In this document: positions 7,995 through 17,233 of the stretch, in pieces
Layout: the number at the start of each line of letters is the position of its first letter
Position numbering within the stretch: the stretch's first letter is position 1
DNA from: Verrucomicrobiia bacterium
GTDB lineage: Bacteria > Verrucomicrobiota > Verrucomicrobiia > Limisphaerales > DASXHY01
Assembly: GCA_035629175.1 (NCBI GenBank)
Contig: DASPIL010000070.1
Location: 1-64,000 of the forward strand
Direction: 5' to 3'
DNA: 64,000 nt
The notes under the pieces: generated by a model
Database searches by the model: none
Told to the model about the DNA's origin: nothing
The model's input: the letters and a program-made list of their open reading frames with translations, nothing else
Position numbers and translations under genes: made by a program

Positions 7995-9104
7995 TTGCTG
8001 AAGAGCAGCGGCGATCGCGTCGCCCATTTCGCGTGTGCCCACCCGCCGTCCGTTTGCCTCCGCGGAATTGAAGATGTCGCCGGTTCTATTGCCTGATTCG
8101 ATTGCTCTCCGAACCGCCTGCTCTATCGCCGCCGCTGCATCGTTCAGTTGAAAGCTGTGTCGAAGCATGAGTGCGGCGGAAAGAATCTGGGCAATCGGGT
8201 TGGCGAGGTTCTTGCCCGCGATGTCGGGAGCCGTGCCGCCTGCCGGTTCATAAAAACCAAACGTTTTTCCGCCCACTGTCGCGCCAAGGCTCGCGCTGGG
8301 CAGCATGCCGAGGGACCCCGCCAGCGCTGCTGCTTCGTCGCTCAGAATGTCCCCGAACATGTTTTCACAAAGCATCACGTCGAATTGCGTGGGCCGCAGC
8401 AGCAACTGCATCGCGGCGTTGTCGACGAACATGTGTTCAAGCGCTACATCCGGGAATTCGCGGCCGACGCGTGTCACGACATCGCGCCAGAGCACCCCGT
8501 TTTCCAGGACGTTTGCCTTGTCGATGCTTGTGACCTTGCGCCGCCGCAATGAGGCCGAGGAAAAGGCGACACGCGCAATCCGTTCGATCTCAGGGGTCGT
8601 ATAGACCATGGTGTCAATGGCGCGGTGGTGGCCATTGCCGAGCTCCTCGGTTTTTTTCGGCTGACCGAAATACATCCCGCCCGTCAGTTCACGAACGACG
8701 AGAATATCAATTCCGTCGCCCTGGCGCTCGGGTCGGAGGGGACAGGCATGTGCGAGAGCCTTGGGCAACTGAACCGGGCGCAGGTTTGCGAACAATCCAA
8801 ATTCCTTGCGAATCCGCAGCAGCGCCGCGCGTTCGGGGCGTTCCTCCTTCGGGATCGTCGGGTCGCGATCCGGCAATCCCACCGAACCGAACAAAATCGC
8901 GTCAACATTGCGGCAAAGCGCCAGCGTGTCATCGGGAAGCGCCTTTCCCGAAGCGTCGATGCCTGCCCAGCCGACGGGAGCCTCGGTGACCTCAAGAGTA
9001 AAACCGTGGGTTTTCTCGGCAGCCCGGAGCACCTTGAGAGCTTCCCGCATCACCTCAGGTCCGATTCCGTCGCCAGCGAGCGACGCGATTTTGAAATGCT
9101 TCAT
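7989..9104 (-). CDS. leuB: 3-isopropylmalate dehydrogenase
   Basis: A 371-aa cytoplasmic NAD-dependent enzyme of leucine synthesis, which oxidises and decarboxylates 3-isopropylmalate. Family landmarks are LAGDGIGPEVM at the start, LFGSVGLPDRD, the substrate-binding RELTGGMYFGQ, the metal site DVMLCENMFGDILSDEAA and the NAD-binding EPAGGTAPDIAGKNLANP. The start is taken at ATG 9104 (MKHFKIASLAGDG), matching the family's usual 350-370 aa; the open frame runs 117 codons further upstream without homology. No leuA, leuC or leuD is adjacent. Confidence 0.95.
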   Translation of the reverse strand: MKHFKIASLAGDGIGPEVMREALKVLRAAEKTHGFTLEVTEAPVGWAGIDASGKALPDDTLALCRNVDAILFGSVGLPDRDPTIPKEERPERAALLRIRKEFGLFANLRPVQLPKALAHACPLRPERQGDGIDILVVRELTGGMYFGQPKKTEELGNGHHRAIDTMVYTTPEIERIARVAFSSASLRRRKVTSIDKANVLENGVLWRDVVTRVGREFPDVALEHMFVDNAAMQLLLRPTQFDVMLCENMFGDILSDEAAALAGSLGMLPSASLGATVGGKTFGFYEPAGGTAPDIAGKNLANPIAQILSAALMLRHSFQLNDAAAAIEQAVRRAIESGNRTGDIFNSAEANGRRVGTREMGDAIAAALQQS

Positions 9105-9303
9105 GATTTGATTAGTGCGGGGAGCCATTTCGTTTCGGAATCTGCTCCAGCGCAGGGCCGCGATGCTAATGACTTCAACTGTTGCTGCAACGGAATTTTG
9201 CGATTCCAGGGCAGCGAGCGGCGACGTGCTCGAAAGCCGGATCCATTTTTGCACGTGGAAGTTCACCAACCCCCGAGTGACGCCCCAAGTCATCGTCGCC
9301 AGG

Positions 9304-9966
9304 TCAGTCGCCATTGGGCCGCCACAAGAGTTCGGGGTGATCGGTTCGCCCCTTGTTCGCCTTGAAATCCCAATACGCGGCGTTTGGAAACCGTCGCACA
9401 TGGCCATCGAGAAAGAGGATCTGGGCACCGCCGTTGTGGACATTGGTGTGCACATTGTTTTGTTGTGCCACCGCCGCGATTTTCCCGTTGTCGAACAGCC
9501 AAACAGTCGCAGCGGGATTGGGGATCTTGAAAATGCGGATCTGTTGCGCGGTTCCGTTCACCTGGGAGTTCAGGCAATAGTGAAAGAGCAGATTGCCGTT
9601 GCTTCGCCGCGCGTTGGCGGCGCAGATCCACGGTGACAGCGGGGGTTCAATCGACGCATTGGTCCGCCATGGCATTTCAATGTACGGCGCGAGTCCCATG
9701 ACCTCGGGAAGTTGCACATACCAACCGCTCGCGAAGTGCGATGCGAGGGTTGGCGTTGCAAAGCCGTCCTTTGGCAGCCGCCCATCGTTCTCCGCCGCAA
9801 ACAGGTGCGTGCCCGCCCCCCATTGTTTCAAATGCTGAAGGCAATAGGCCGCGCGCGCCTTTTCCCGAGCCCGATTGAGCGCGGGCAGCAGCATGCCTGC
9901 AATAATGACAATCAACGAGATGACGATGAGAACCTCGAGGAGAGAAAACCCTGATCCCTTTTTCAT
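9304..9966 (-). CDS. Type II secretion/type IV pilin-like protein (pseudopilin)
   Basis: A 220-aa protein that begins MKKGSGFSLLEVLIVISLIV, a prepilin leader with the Gly-Phe processing site and Glu+5, followed by the hydrophobic N-terminal helix. ATG 9966 is chosen because it places the leader six residues before cleavage. The C-terminal region (MLLPALNRAREKARAAYCLQHLKQWG, later ILFLDGHVRRFPNA) is the DUF1559/H-X9-DG-like arrangement abundant in Verrucomicrobia and Planctomycetes. No secretion or pilus assembly genes are nearby. Confidence 0.88.
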   Translation of the reverse strand: MKKGSGFSLLEVLIVISLIVIIAGMLLPALNRAREKARAAYCLQHLKQWGAGTHLFAAENDGRLPKDGFATPTLASHFASGWYVQLPEVMGLAPYIEMPWRTNASIEPPLSPWICAANARRSNGNLLFHYCLNSQVNGTAQQIRIFKIPNPAATVWLFDNGKIAAVAQQNNVHTNVHNGGAQILFLDGHVRRFPNAAYWDFKANKGRTDHPELLWRPNGD

Positions 9967-10123
9967 TCCTTTGCCCTTTCCTTGACGCTGTTTTAGCGTG
10001 CCGATCAAAAATGGCAATGGCGAAATGCCTGCCGGGACGAAAAATCGCCTTCAAAATGGCAACCCGCTGTTCGTCCTCCTAGTGCTTGGCAACCGTATCG
10101 TTCCCGCTTAGTGTCTGCGCGCC

Positions 10124-10846
10124 ATGATTCGTTTGGTGTTGTTCGATATTGATGGAACGCTGGTTCGCACAGGAGGAGCTGGGATTAAGGCGTTCGCCAA
10201 GGTCTTTGCCACGGAATTCCAGGCCGTCGATCATTTCGAGCGGCTAAAGTTCGCCGGCCGGACGGATGTCAGCCTCGTCCGTGAATTTTTTGAGTATCAC
10301 AATATCCCGGTAACAGCCGAAAACTTCGAGCGGTTCTTCAGCAGATACGTCTTTTGGCTGGATCATATTCTTTCAAGCAGCAAAACGGAGGAATGTCCTG
10401 GTATTTGGGAGTTCATTTATGACGTGAAGGAGATCGCTGAACGCCCTTTGCTTGGCCTGCTCACGGGAAACATCCGCCTGGGCGCCGAGATCAAACTGCG
10501 GCACTTCCAGCTATGGGAAGCGTTTGAGACTGGAGCGTTCGCGGACGACCATGAGGAACGCGATCAAATCGCGGAGATAGCCTTCAAACGCGGCCAGCGG
10601 CTGCTGGGCAATTCCCTGCGACCTGAGGAAGTGCTGGTGATTGGCGATACACCGCTCGATATCCGATGCGGCCGGGCGATCGGCGCCAAGGTTCTGGCGG
10701 TTGCTTCGGGGGGCGCAAGCCTCGAGGAACTTATCCGACACAAACCCGATTGGGCCGTTCCCGACTTGCGAGCCGTTTCCGCGGCTGAGGTTTGCCTGCA
10801 GGGCGAATCGGGAGAGGTGCTCGAACCTCTCGACAGGCGGCCTTAG
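10124..10846 (+). CDS. HAD-superfamily phosphatase (phosphoglycolate-phosphatase-like)
   Basis: A 240-aa soluble protein with all four HAD motifs. Nucleophile motif I is LFDIDGTLV (D8, D10), motif II is LGLLTGN, and motifs III/IV are in EEVLVIGDTPLDIRCGRAIG. A helical cap lies between about residues 15 and 90. The organisation matches phosphoglycolate phosphatases and related sugar or nucleotide phosphatases; the substrate is not determinable. It ends 6 bases before the convergent end of accC. Confidence 0.88.
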   Translation: MIRLVLFDIDGTLVRTGGAGIKAFAKVFATEFQAVDHFERLKFAGRTDVSLVREFFEYHNIPVTAENFERFFSRYVFWLDHILSSSKTEECPGIWEFIYDVKEIAERPLLGLLTGNIRLGAEIKLRHFQLWEAFETGAFADDHEERDQIAEIAFKRGQRLLGNSLRPEEVLVIGDTPLDIRCGRAIGAKVLAVASGGASLEELIRHKPDWAVPDLRAVSAAEVCLQGESGEVLEPLDRRP

Positions 10847-10852
10847 CGGAGT

Positions 10853-12235
10853 TTAAGGGTTCGGCTCGATTAATTCGCGCCGTGCTCCGCTGAGAAGTTG
10901 TTCCACGAAGCCCGTCGAATAAACGCCACGGCGGAAATTCGGATCCTGCAGAATCGCCTGCTGGAACGAAATGGTCGTCTTCACCCCTGTGATCATGTAT
11001 TCCCCGAGCGCTCGGCTCATGCGGTCCATCGCTTCACGACGGTCTTTGCCGTAAGTGATCAACTTGCCAATCATTGAATCGTAGGATGGCGGGATCGTAT
11101 ATCCCGCGTAAGCATGGGTGTCGACCCTGACGCCGCGCCCTCCAGGCTGGTAATACATCTCGATCCTGCCCGGGCTTGGGCGAAAGTCATCGAAGGGATC
11201 CTCAGCGTTGATTCTGCATTCAATCGCATGCCCCTTGAACTCAATGTCGCTCTGCTTGAACCGCAGGGGTTCGCCCATGGCGATCATGATTTGGGCGCGA
11301 ACCAGGTCGATGCCGGTTACCTCCTCCGTGATCGGATGCTCCACCTGAATGCGCTTGTTGACCTCCAGGAAATAGAAATCGCCCTTGTCGTCGACAATGA
11401 ACTCAACCGTACCCGCATTGGTGTAGTGAGCGGTCTCAGCAATTCGGATTGCCGCCTTGCCCATTTTCTCCCGCAGTTTTTTGAACTTGTTATCGATCAG
11501 CGGGGACGGGGTCTCTTCAATGACTTTTTGATTCCTGCGCTGGATCGAACAATCCCGCTCCCCGAGGTGAACGATATGGCCCTTGCCGTCACCCAGAATC
11601 TGAAACTCGATGTGATGCGGGTTCTCAATAAATTTCTCAATGTAGACCCCGGAATTCCCGAACGCCTTCTCTGCTTCACTCCGCGAGGTGTGGTAACCCT
11701 TCACCAAGGAGACATCGTTGTGCGCCACCCGCATTCCCCGGCCACCCCCGCCCGCAATCGCCTTTATCATCACTGGATACCCGATGCGCTTTGCGGTGGT
11801 CAGTGCTTCTTGCTCGTTATCGATGACGCCTTCAGAACCTGGGGGCGTTGGAACTCCGGCCTTCTTCGCGAGCGCACGGGACACTGCTTTGTCCTCCAAA
11901 AGGTTCATGGCACGGGAACTGGGTCCAATGAAGCGGATGTTGCAGCTTTCACAGACGTCGGCGAAGTGCGCGTTTTCGGAAAGAAACCCGTAGCCGGGGT
12001 GAATGGCGTCGACATCCGTGATTTCGGCTGCGCTGATCAGGCGATCAATGCGAAGATAACTCTCGTTGGCAGGAGCTTTACCGATACAGATTGCCTCATC
12101 GGCAAGCTGAACGTGCATGGAATTGGCATCCGCTTCGGAATAAACGGCGACCGTCCGAATATTGAGTTCCTTGCAGGCGCGGATGATTCTGACAGCAATT
12201 TCACCACGGTTAGCGACCAGGATTTTTTCGAACAT
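10853..12235 (-). CDS. accC: Acetyl-CoA carboxylase, biotin carboxylase subunit
   Basis: A 460-aa ATP-grasp enzyme that carboxylates biotin on BCCP in fatty-acid synthesis. It starts with [21 protein letters not shown], the family's N-terminal pre-ATP-grasp signature. The glycine-rich ATP loop is [15 protein letters not shown], and the catalytic region contains [20 protein letters not shown]. The length matches the usual 445-460 aa. It follows accB with a 63-base gap. This sequence has R instead of the more common T in the VN-R-QVEHP stretch ([10 protein letters not shown]), a small deviation. Confidence 0.96.
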   Translation of the reverse strand: MFEKILVANRGEIAVRIIRACKELNIRTVAVYSEADANSMHVQLADEAICIGKAPANESYLRIDRLISAAEITDVDAIHPGYGFLSENAHFADVCESCNIRFIGPSSRAMNLLEDKAVSRALAKKAGVPTPPGSEGVIDNEQEALTTAKRIGYPVMIKAIAGGGGRGMRVAHNDVSLVKGYHTSRSEAEKAFGNSGVYIEKFIENPHHIEFQILGDGKGHIVHLGERDCSIQRRNQKVIEETPSPLIDNKFKKLREKMGKAAIRIAETAHYTNAGTVEFIVDDKGDFYFLEVNKRIQVEHPITEEVTGIDLVRAQIMIAMGEPLRFKQSDIEFKGHAIECRINAEDPFDDFRPSPGRIEMYYQPGGRGVRVDTHAYAGYTIPPSYDSMIGKLITYGKDRREAMDRMSRALGEYMITGVKTTISFQQAILQDPNFRRGVYSTGFVEQLLSGARRELIEPNP

Positions 12236-12298
12236 GACTCAGGGGTAGATCGATAACGTTTCAGCCACCAACGAGAAATTCATCCGAAAGGGGCAAAA

Positions 12299-12757
12299 TC
12301 AAGCCGGACGCACCTTGAACAAGGGTTGCCCGAACTCCACTGGTTTGGCGTTGTCCACCAAGACCTGGGTAATGACACCTTTCACCTCAGCTTTGATCTC
12401 GTTCATTACTTTCATGGCCTCGATGATGCAGACGACGCTTTCTGAAGTGACTTCAGATCCAATCTCCACGTAAGAGCCTGATTCCGGGGAGGGAGCACGA
12501 TAAAACGTGCCGATCATGGGTGACTTGATTTCGATTTCGTTTGATGGGACCAGCGTCGGGACGGGAGCCGGTTGCAATAAAGCTGCGGGGGCTTGAGCTG
12601 GCAGGTAGGCTACACCGGGTCCTTCCTCGTAAACAGCCCCGCCGCCATTTCCTCCGCGCTTGAGCTTGATCTTGAAATCCTGCTTTTCCAATTCGAACTC
12701 CGAAACAGAGTTCTTTTTCATCAGATCGATAATCGCTTTGATGTCTTTAAGATCCAC
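12299..12757 (-). CDS. accB: Acetyl-CoA carboxylase biotin carboxyl carrier protein
   Basis: A 152-aa carrier protein that begins at a GTG codon (12757). Its N-terminal helix (MDLKDIKAIIDLMKKNS) leads into a Pro/Ala-rich hinge at about residues 45-72. The C-terminal biotinyl domain contains the thumb-type segment FYRAPSPESGSYVEIG and the biotinylation motif IIEAMKVMNEIKAE, with K116 as the biotin attachment site. It is upstream of accC in the same orientation. Length and order are those of bacterial BCCP operons. Confidence 0.96.
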   Translation of the reverse strand: MDLKDIKAIIDLMKKNSVSEFELEKQDFKIKLKRGGNGGGAVYEEGPGVAYLPAQAPAALLQPAPVPTLVPSNEIEIKSPMIGTFYRAPSPESGSYVEIGSEVTSESVVCIIEAMKVMNEIKAEVKGVITQVLVDNAKPVEFGQPLFKVRPA

Positions 12758-12863
12758 AGGTCAAAAATGCTGATAAGGTTCGCCCCTGAATGTTTCGGGC
12801 ATATTAAGCAAAAAAGCAGAAGCCGATCTACGACTCTGCTGATCCATGTTCCAGTTGCCGCGA

Positions 12864-12891
12864 AGATTAGCTTTCCAGAATTCGCCGTCAA
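12864..12891 (-). promoter_or_regulatory. Possible promoter of accB-accC
   Basis: On the minus strand TTGACG (12891-12886) and TAATCT (12869-12864) are separated by 16 bp, about 107 bases upstream of the GTG start of accB. The -35 is good and the -10 is weak. It lies in the 184-base gap after aroQ, so accBC may be transcribed independently of aroQ. Confidence 0.35.
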
Positions 12892-12941
12892 GAAGGAAAA
12901 CCCCTCCGCAAAATTCGTCCTTTTCCCGATTCCCTTGCAAA

Positions 12942-13388
12942 TTAACGCTGTTTTTCCGCTCCGATAACGTTCACGGCGGCTTCAAGCCCCAAAACATACG
13001 ATTGCATTCCAAATCCTGCGATAACCCCCTGGCAGACTGGGGCGATCAGGGATCGATGGCGGAATTCTTCCCGGGCGTGGACGTTCGAAAGGTGAATCTC
13101 GACCGTCGGCACGGACACTGCCGAAATCGCATCGCGTATTGCAATGCTGGTATGGGTATAAGCAGCGGCGTTCAGAACGATCGCATCGAATTTCCCCTTT
13201 GCTTCCTGAATGCAAGTGACGAGTTCGCCTTCGATGTTGGTTTGGTGGAACGCGACCTCAACTCCGATCTCGACGGCGCGCGTCCGTACCCGCGATTCGA
13301 TCTCCGCCAGCGTGAGCGCTCCATAAACGCTGGGTTCCCGTTTTCCCAGCAGATTTAGGTTTGGGCCGTTCAGGAAGAGGACTTTCAT
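12942..13388 (-). CDS. aroQ: 3-dehydroquinate dehydratase, type II
   Basis: A 148-aa enzyme of the shikimate pathway, usually dodecameric. Conserved stretches are FLNGPNLNLLGKREPSVYG near the N-terminus (the lid Tyr is in it), FHQTNIEGELV, the NAAAYTHTSIAIRDA segment and EIHLSNVHAREEFRHRS with the catalytic His region. The length is exactly that of the family. It precedes accB-accC on the same strand, an arrangement common in many bacteria. Confidence 0.96.
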   Translation of the reverse strand: MKVLFLNGPNLNLLGKREPSVYGALTLAEIESRVRTRAVEIGVEVAFHQTNIEGELVTCIQEAKGKFDAIVLNAAAYTHTSIAIRDAISAVSVPTVEIHLSNVHAREEFRHRSLIAPVCQGVIAGFGMQSYVLGLEAAVNVIGAEKQR

Positions 13389-13531
13389 CGCACGCGGAGG
13401 CTATCGAATCCAGCTCCCTTGTGTCGATTCGAATCCCAAGAAGAACATTTTGAATACCGGCGCACCAGAGGGTTGTAATTAGAGCTAAAATCGCTTTGTA
13501 TCGGACGGATCGGAACCCTCACGAAAAACTT

Positions 13532-13846
13532 ATGCAACGCGTTGCTTTCAAGATGAAACTTAAGCCTGGGAACTCGGCGGAATATAAGCGGCGTCACGAC
13601 CGTATCTGGCCTGAACTCGAATCCGAACTCAAAGCGGCCGGTGTTTCGGACTACTCAATCTTCCTGGACGAAGAGAGTCTAACGTTGTTTGCAGTGCAGA
13701 GGCTCTCTGCGGGACATACGGCAGACACGCTTCCTTCAAGGGCCATCGTTCGAAAATGGTGGGACTATATGGCGCCCCTCATGGAAGTACATCCGGATAA
13801 TGCGCCCGTAGTGACACCCCTTGCTCAAGTGTTTCATATCGACTAG
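13532..13846 (+). CDS. rhaM: L-rhamnose mutarotase
   Basis: A 104-aa protein that interconverts the anomers of L-rhamnose. Family features are the start MQRVAFKMKLKPGNSAEYKRR, HDRIWPELESELKAAGVSDYSIFLDE, and the C-terminal KWWDYMAPLMEV with the paired Trp residues. ATG 13532 gives the usual length (about 104 aa); an earlier in-frame ATG at 13496 adds 12 atypical residues. No other rhamnose catabolic genes are adjacent, but the sugar ABC importer at 265-3793 is a candidate functional partner. Confidence 0.9.
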   Translation: MQRVAFKMKLKPGNSAEYKRRHDRIWPELESELKAAGVSDYSIFLDEESLTLFAVQRLSAGHTADTLPSRAIVRKWWDYMAPLMEVHPDNAPVVTPLAQVFHID

Positions 13847-13933
13847 CCGTCTGGAATCCAAGCCGTTGCGAAGCCGGTTTATCAGGTTTTCCGATCAAAG
13901 TTGTTTGCGTTGTGCAGCGTTTCCCCACGGGAA

Positions 13934-13971
13934 TAGGGGATTTACCCTATATGGACCCCGAAATGGGGTCT
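13934..13971. promoter_or_regulatory. Two adjacent perfect inverted repeats upstream of a histidine kinase gene
   Basis: ATAGGG (13934-13939) pairs with CCCTAT (13946-13951) across 6 nt, and GACCCC (13955-13960) pairs with GGGGTC (13966-13971) across 5 nt. Both end within 64 bases of the kinase start at 13998. There is no U-tract on either strand, so an operator or 5'-leader structure is more likely than a terminator. Confidence 0.4.
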
Positions 13972-13997
13972 CCAAATTGGGCGATGCTGAGTCGTTG

Positions 13998-15152
13998 ATG
14001 AGCATCGTCCACCCAACTGAGAGCGTGAATGAGTTTGGAAGAACCAGACAGACCGAGCATCTGTACGACGTTTTAGAAGCGCTACCGGTACTCGTCGCCC
14101 ATGTGGATTCCGGAGAGCGATATATTTATAACAATGCGGCCTTCGATCGGTGGTATGGCCTGAAACCCGGCGAGTTGCGGGGCCAGTCGATGCGCCAGTT
14201 TCTGGATTGCGATTCTTACGAACGCGCAAAACCGCATATTGATGCCGCGTTGAGAGGCGTGCGGCAGGAATTCGAAGCGGAGATCCGTCAGCCCGACGGC
14301 AGCCAGCATTGCATGCACGTTCAATACGTTCCCAGGAACGAGGGGAACGAACTCGATGGGTTCTACGTTCTCATGAACGACGTGACCCTTCAGCGGGACA
14401 CCCAGCATGAGATGTTGCGGTTGAATGCAGAGCTGGAACAGCGATTTTGGGAGAGGACGGCCCAGCTTCAGGTGGCGAACAAGGAACTTGAGGCATTCTG
14501 TTATTCCGTTTCTCACGATCTGCGGGCGCCGCTTCGCGCCGTGCGTGGGTTCACGGAGGTGTTGATGGAACAATACGCGGGGCAGCTGGATCCCCGCGGT
14601 CAGGACTTCTTGCGGCGGGTTAGCGATGCGAGCTCGAAGATGGATCGGCTCGTCGAGGATCTCTTGAAGCTGTCCCGCGTTTCCCGGAGCGAAATCCGTC
14701 ATCACCCGATCGATCTTGTGCCGATCGCCGAGGAAATTATAGCGGGTTTGCGAAAGGAGGACCCTGCACGCGAGGTGGAGGTATCCATCGCGCCGAGCCT
14801 TCCCGCCCAGGGCGACGAGCGGCTCATGCGTCTCGTCCTCGACAATCTTCTTAGAAACGCCTGGAAATTCACCATCAAGAAACCGCAGGCGCGGATCGAA
14901 CTGGGAAAGATGGACGAGCCCTCATCTGCCTTTTTTGTGCGGGACAACGGCGCTGGCTTCGATATGGCGTACGCCTCCCGGCTTTTCGGCGTGTTCCAGA
15001 GGCTGCATTCAGCCAACGACTTTCCGGGTTCCGGCGTAGGCCTGGCGATTGTGCAACGTGTCATCAACCGCCATGGAGGACGGGTCTGGGCCGAGGGCGC
15101 TCTGAACGAAGGCGCCACCTTTTATTTTACCCTGCCTCCCAGTGTCGCCTGA
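13998..15152 (+). CDS. PAS-domain sensor histidine kinase
   Basis: A 384-aa soluble kinase. A PAS domain spans about residues 20-135 (LPVLVAHVDSGERYIYNNAA). A short coiled coil leads to a HisKA domain with phospho-acceptor H173 in EAFCYSVSHDLRAPLRAVRGF, a motif typical of phytochrome-like and PAS kinases. The HATPase domain has NLLRNAWKFT (N box), RDNGAGFDM (G1) and GSGVGLAIVQRVINRHGG (G2). There are no membrane helices. ATG 13998 is chosen because PAS homology begins soon after. The gene precedes a single-domain receiver and a receiver-kinase, suggesting a phospho-relay. Confidence 0.9.
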   Translation: MSIVHPTESVNEFGRTRQTEHLYDVLEALPVLVAHVDSGERYIYNNAAFDRWYGLKPGELRGQSMRQFLDCDSYERAKPHIDAALRGVRQEFEAEIRQPDGSQHCMHVQYVPRNEGNELDGFYVLMNDVTLQRDTQHEMLRLNAELEQRFWERTAQLQVANKELEAFCYSVSHDLRAPLRAVRGFTEVLMEQYAGQLDPRGQDFLRRVSDASSKMDRLVEDLLKLSRVSRSEIRHHPIDLVPIAEEIIAGLRKEDPAREVEVSIAPSLPAQGDERLMRLVLDNLLRNAWKFTIKKPQARIELGKMDEPSSAFFVRDNGAGFDMAYASRLFGVFQRLHSANDFPGSGVGLAIVQRVINRHGGRVWAEGALNEGATFYFTLPPSVA

Positions 15153-15236
15153 CCTTCCCCTCCATTCTAACTTCTGTCCCAGGAGCAACTTGCGTCCTTT
15201 CCATTCGGCATTATTCTCCCCGCAACCAGCCAGACA

Positions 15237-15677
15237 ATGAGCAAGAAAACAATCCTGTTGGTCGAAGACAACTCTAACGATGAGTTCCTGACCCTGCGCG
15301 CTCTCAAGAAATATAATATTTCCAACGACGTGGTTGTCACACGTGACGGGGCGGAGGCGCTGGATTATTTGTTCGCAACGGGCTCCTACGAGGGGCGCAA
15401 TGCGTCCGATCTTCCAGTGGTCATGCTGCTCGATCTGAAGCTTCCCAAGATCGACGGATTGGAAGTGCTTCGACAGGTTCGCCAGGACGAACGCACCAAG
15501 CTCCTCCCCATCGTGGTGCTCACCTCTTCAAAGGAAGAGCGGGACGTGATCACCAGCTACAAGCTCGGCGGGAACAGTTTCGTCCAGAAACCTGTCGATT
15601 TTTCGGCCTTCGTGGAAGCTGTGGGGCAACTAGGACTCTACTGGCTTATGCTGAATGAGCCCGTTCCCAAAATATGA
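15237..15677 (+). CDS. Single-domain response regulator (Rcp1-like)
   Basis: A 146-aa receiver domain with no output domain. It has the acidic pair in LLVEDNSNDEF, phospho-acceptor D66 in VVMLLDLKLPKIDGLEVL, the Thr of LTSSKEERD and the Lys of FVQKPVDF. The NSNDEFLTLRALKK variant and the extra loop after strand 2 are those of Rcp1-type regulators that partner phytochrome-like kinases, consistent with the kinase just upstream. Its TGA overlaps the next start as ATGA. Confidence 0.92.
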   Translation: MSKKTILLVEDNSNDEFLTLRALKKYNISNDVVVTRDGAEALDYLFATGSYEGRNASDLPVVMLLDLKLPKIDGLEVLRQVRQDERTKLLPIVVLTSSKEERDVITSYKLGGNSFVQKPVDFSAFVEAVGQLGLYWLMLNEPVPKI

Positions 15678-17221
15678 TTCATCCCACTCACCGGGAACTC
15701 AAGGTCCTGCTGGTCGAAGACTCTGAAAGCGACGCCGCATTGCTATGCCTCGCCCTGGAACGCGCAGGGTTTCAACTGGAATCTGAACGCGTCGAAACCA
15801 GCGAAGGCCTTCACGCAGCGTTGGATCGGCAGGAATGGGATGTGGTTATTGCGGATTACGTGATGCCGGGGTTTGATGGCCTGAAAGCGCTGGCGCTCGT
15901 CAAATCGCGCGGCCTCGACCTGCCGTTCATCATCGTGTCGGGTCACATTACGGACGACACCGCCGTCGCCGCGATGAAAGCGGGCGCTCACGACTACGTG
16001 ATGAAAGACAACCTGACGCGCCTTGCCCCCGCCGTGGAGCGCGAGTTGCGCGAGGTTGAGGTCAGGCTCGCTCGCAAGCAGGCAGAGAAGAAGCTTTGGG
16101 AGGAACACGCGTTCCGGCATGCGATAGAAACCTCCATTCCATCTGGAATTGCGGTAGTGAATCTCGATGGCAAGCAAACCTATGTGAACCCCGCATTCTG
16201 CCGGATGGTCGGGTGGTCGGAAGCGGAACTCATAGGCGCAAAGCCTCCCTTCATCTACTGGCCTGCCGAGGACCTCGATAATATCACTGCGATGCTGACC
16301 CGGGTGGTGGATGGTGATGTGCCATCGGACGGCTTCGAACTGCGTTATTCCCGGAAGAATGGGGACCGTTTTGACGTGCTGATTCTCGTGACGCCTTTGC
16401 GCGATAGCTATGACAACGTGAGCGGTTGGTTGAGCTCCATTACAGACATTACCCGGCTGAAACAGGCTGAGACCGCGTTGCGTCGATCGCATGAGGAACT
16501 GGAATCCCGCGTGCGGGAACGGACGGCCGCGCTGTCGAAAGCCAACGCACAGTTGCAGACAGCCATGGCCGAACGGCGCCGTCTCGAGCATGAGTTGCTT
16601 GAGATCACAGAAAAGGAGCGACGCCGAATCGGGCTCGACCTGCACGACGACCTTGGGCAAAAGCTTTCCGGCATTGCCTTGATGGTTAAGGGCTTGCAGC
16701 TGAAATTGACAAAGGATGGATCTACGGAGGCGAAGGAAGCAGGCAAGATCCATCGATTGATCCAGCAGGCCATGGATCACGCCAGCGACGTTGCCCACGA
16801 TCTCGCAACGCTGGATTTTCGGGACAAGGCATTGCCAGACGCCCTGAGGGAATTATCGCAGCACGCCAAAAACTCTTTTCGGATTGCGTGCCGCTTCGAA
16901 AGTGATGACGCAGTCCCGGCCCTGGAGAGCAACGTGGTCAGGCAGCTTTACAAGATCACACAGGAAGCCCTGACAAACGCGATCAAGCACGGCAAGGCGA
17001 AGAAGGTTGGCATCGCGCTCGCCGCCGACACAGACAAGGTGATGCTTACAATCCGCAACAGCGGGGTTCCCTTTCCATCAGTTGTCGGCCGCAATGCGGG
17101 GATGGGTCTGCGGATAATGAACTACAGGGCCAACCTGATTGAAGCTTCCATCGAGATAAAACCGGGGAAGCCAGACGGGACTGTAGTGACGTGCCTGGTG
17201 CCGATCCCGGTTCGAAAGTGA
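15674..17221 (+). CDS. Receiver-PAS-HisKA_3 hybrid histidine kinase
   Basis: A 515-aa soluble protein. The N-terminal receiver domain (about 8-125) has D61 in VVIADYVMPGFDG. A PAS domain follows (about 145-262), then a coiled coil. The NarL-type dimerisation domain has H324 in ERRRIGLDLHDDLGQKLSG, and the HATPase domain includes ALTNAIKHGKAKKV and GMGLRIMNYRA. The receiver-first order suggests that it receives phosphate from the upstream kinase, perhaps via the small receiver, and passes it to a NarL-type regulator that is not in this window. The start overlaps the preceding stop (ATGA). Confidence 0.9.
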   Translation: MIHPTHRELKVLLVEDSESDAALLCLALERAGFQLESERVETSEGLHAALDRQEWDVVIADYVMPGFDGLKALALVKSRGLDLPFIIVSGHITDDTAVAAMKAGAHDYVMKDNLTRLAPAVERELREVEVRLARKQAEKKLWEEHAFRHAIETSIPSGIAVVNLDGKQTYVNPAFCRMVGWSEAELIGAKPPFIYWPAEDLDNITAMLTRVVDGDVPSDGFELRYSRKNGDRFDVLILVTPLRDSYDNVSGWLSSITDITRLKQAETALRRSHEELESRVRERTAALSKANAQLQTAMAERRRLEHELLEITEKERRRIGLDLHDDLGQKLSGIALMVKGLQLKLTKDGSTEAKEAGKIHRLIQQAMDHASDVAHDLATLDFRDKALPDALRELSQHAKNSFRIACRFESDDAVPALESNVVRQLYKITQEALTNAIKHGKAKKVGIALAADTDKVMLTIRNSGVPFPSVVGRNAGMGLRIMNYRANLIEASIEIKPGKPDGTVVTCLVPIPVRK

Positions 17222-17233
17222 AATCGCGCAGGA

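Noticed and set aside
9105-9636. Plus-strand frames opposite the leuB upstream region and the pseudopilin gene
   Set aside because: They are antisense shadows of the pseudopilin gene, which has a clear prepilin leader and C-terminal motif.
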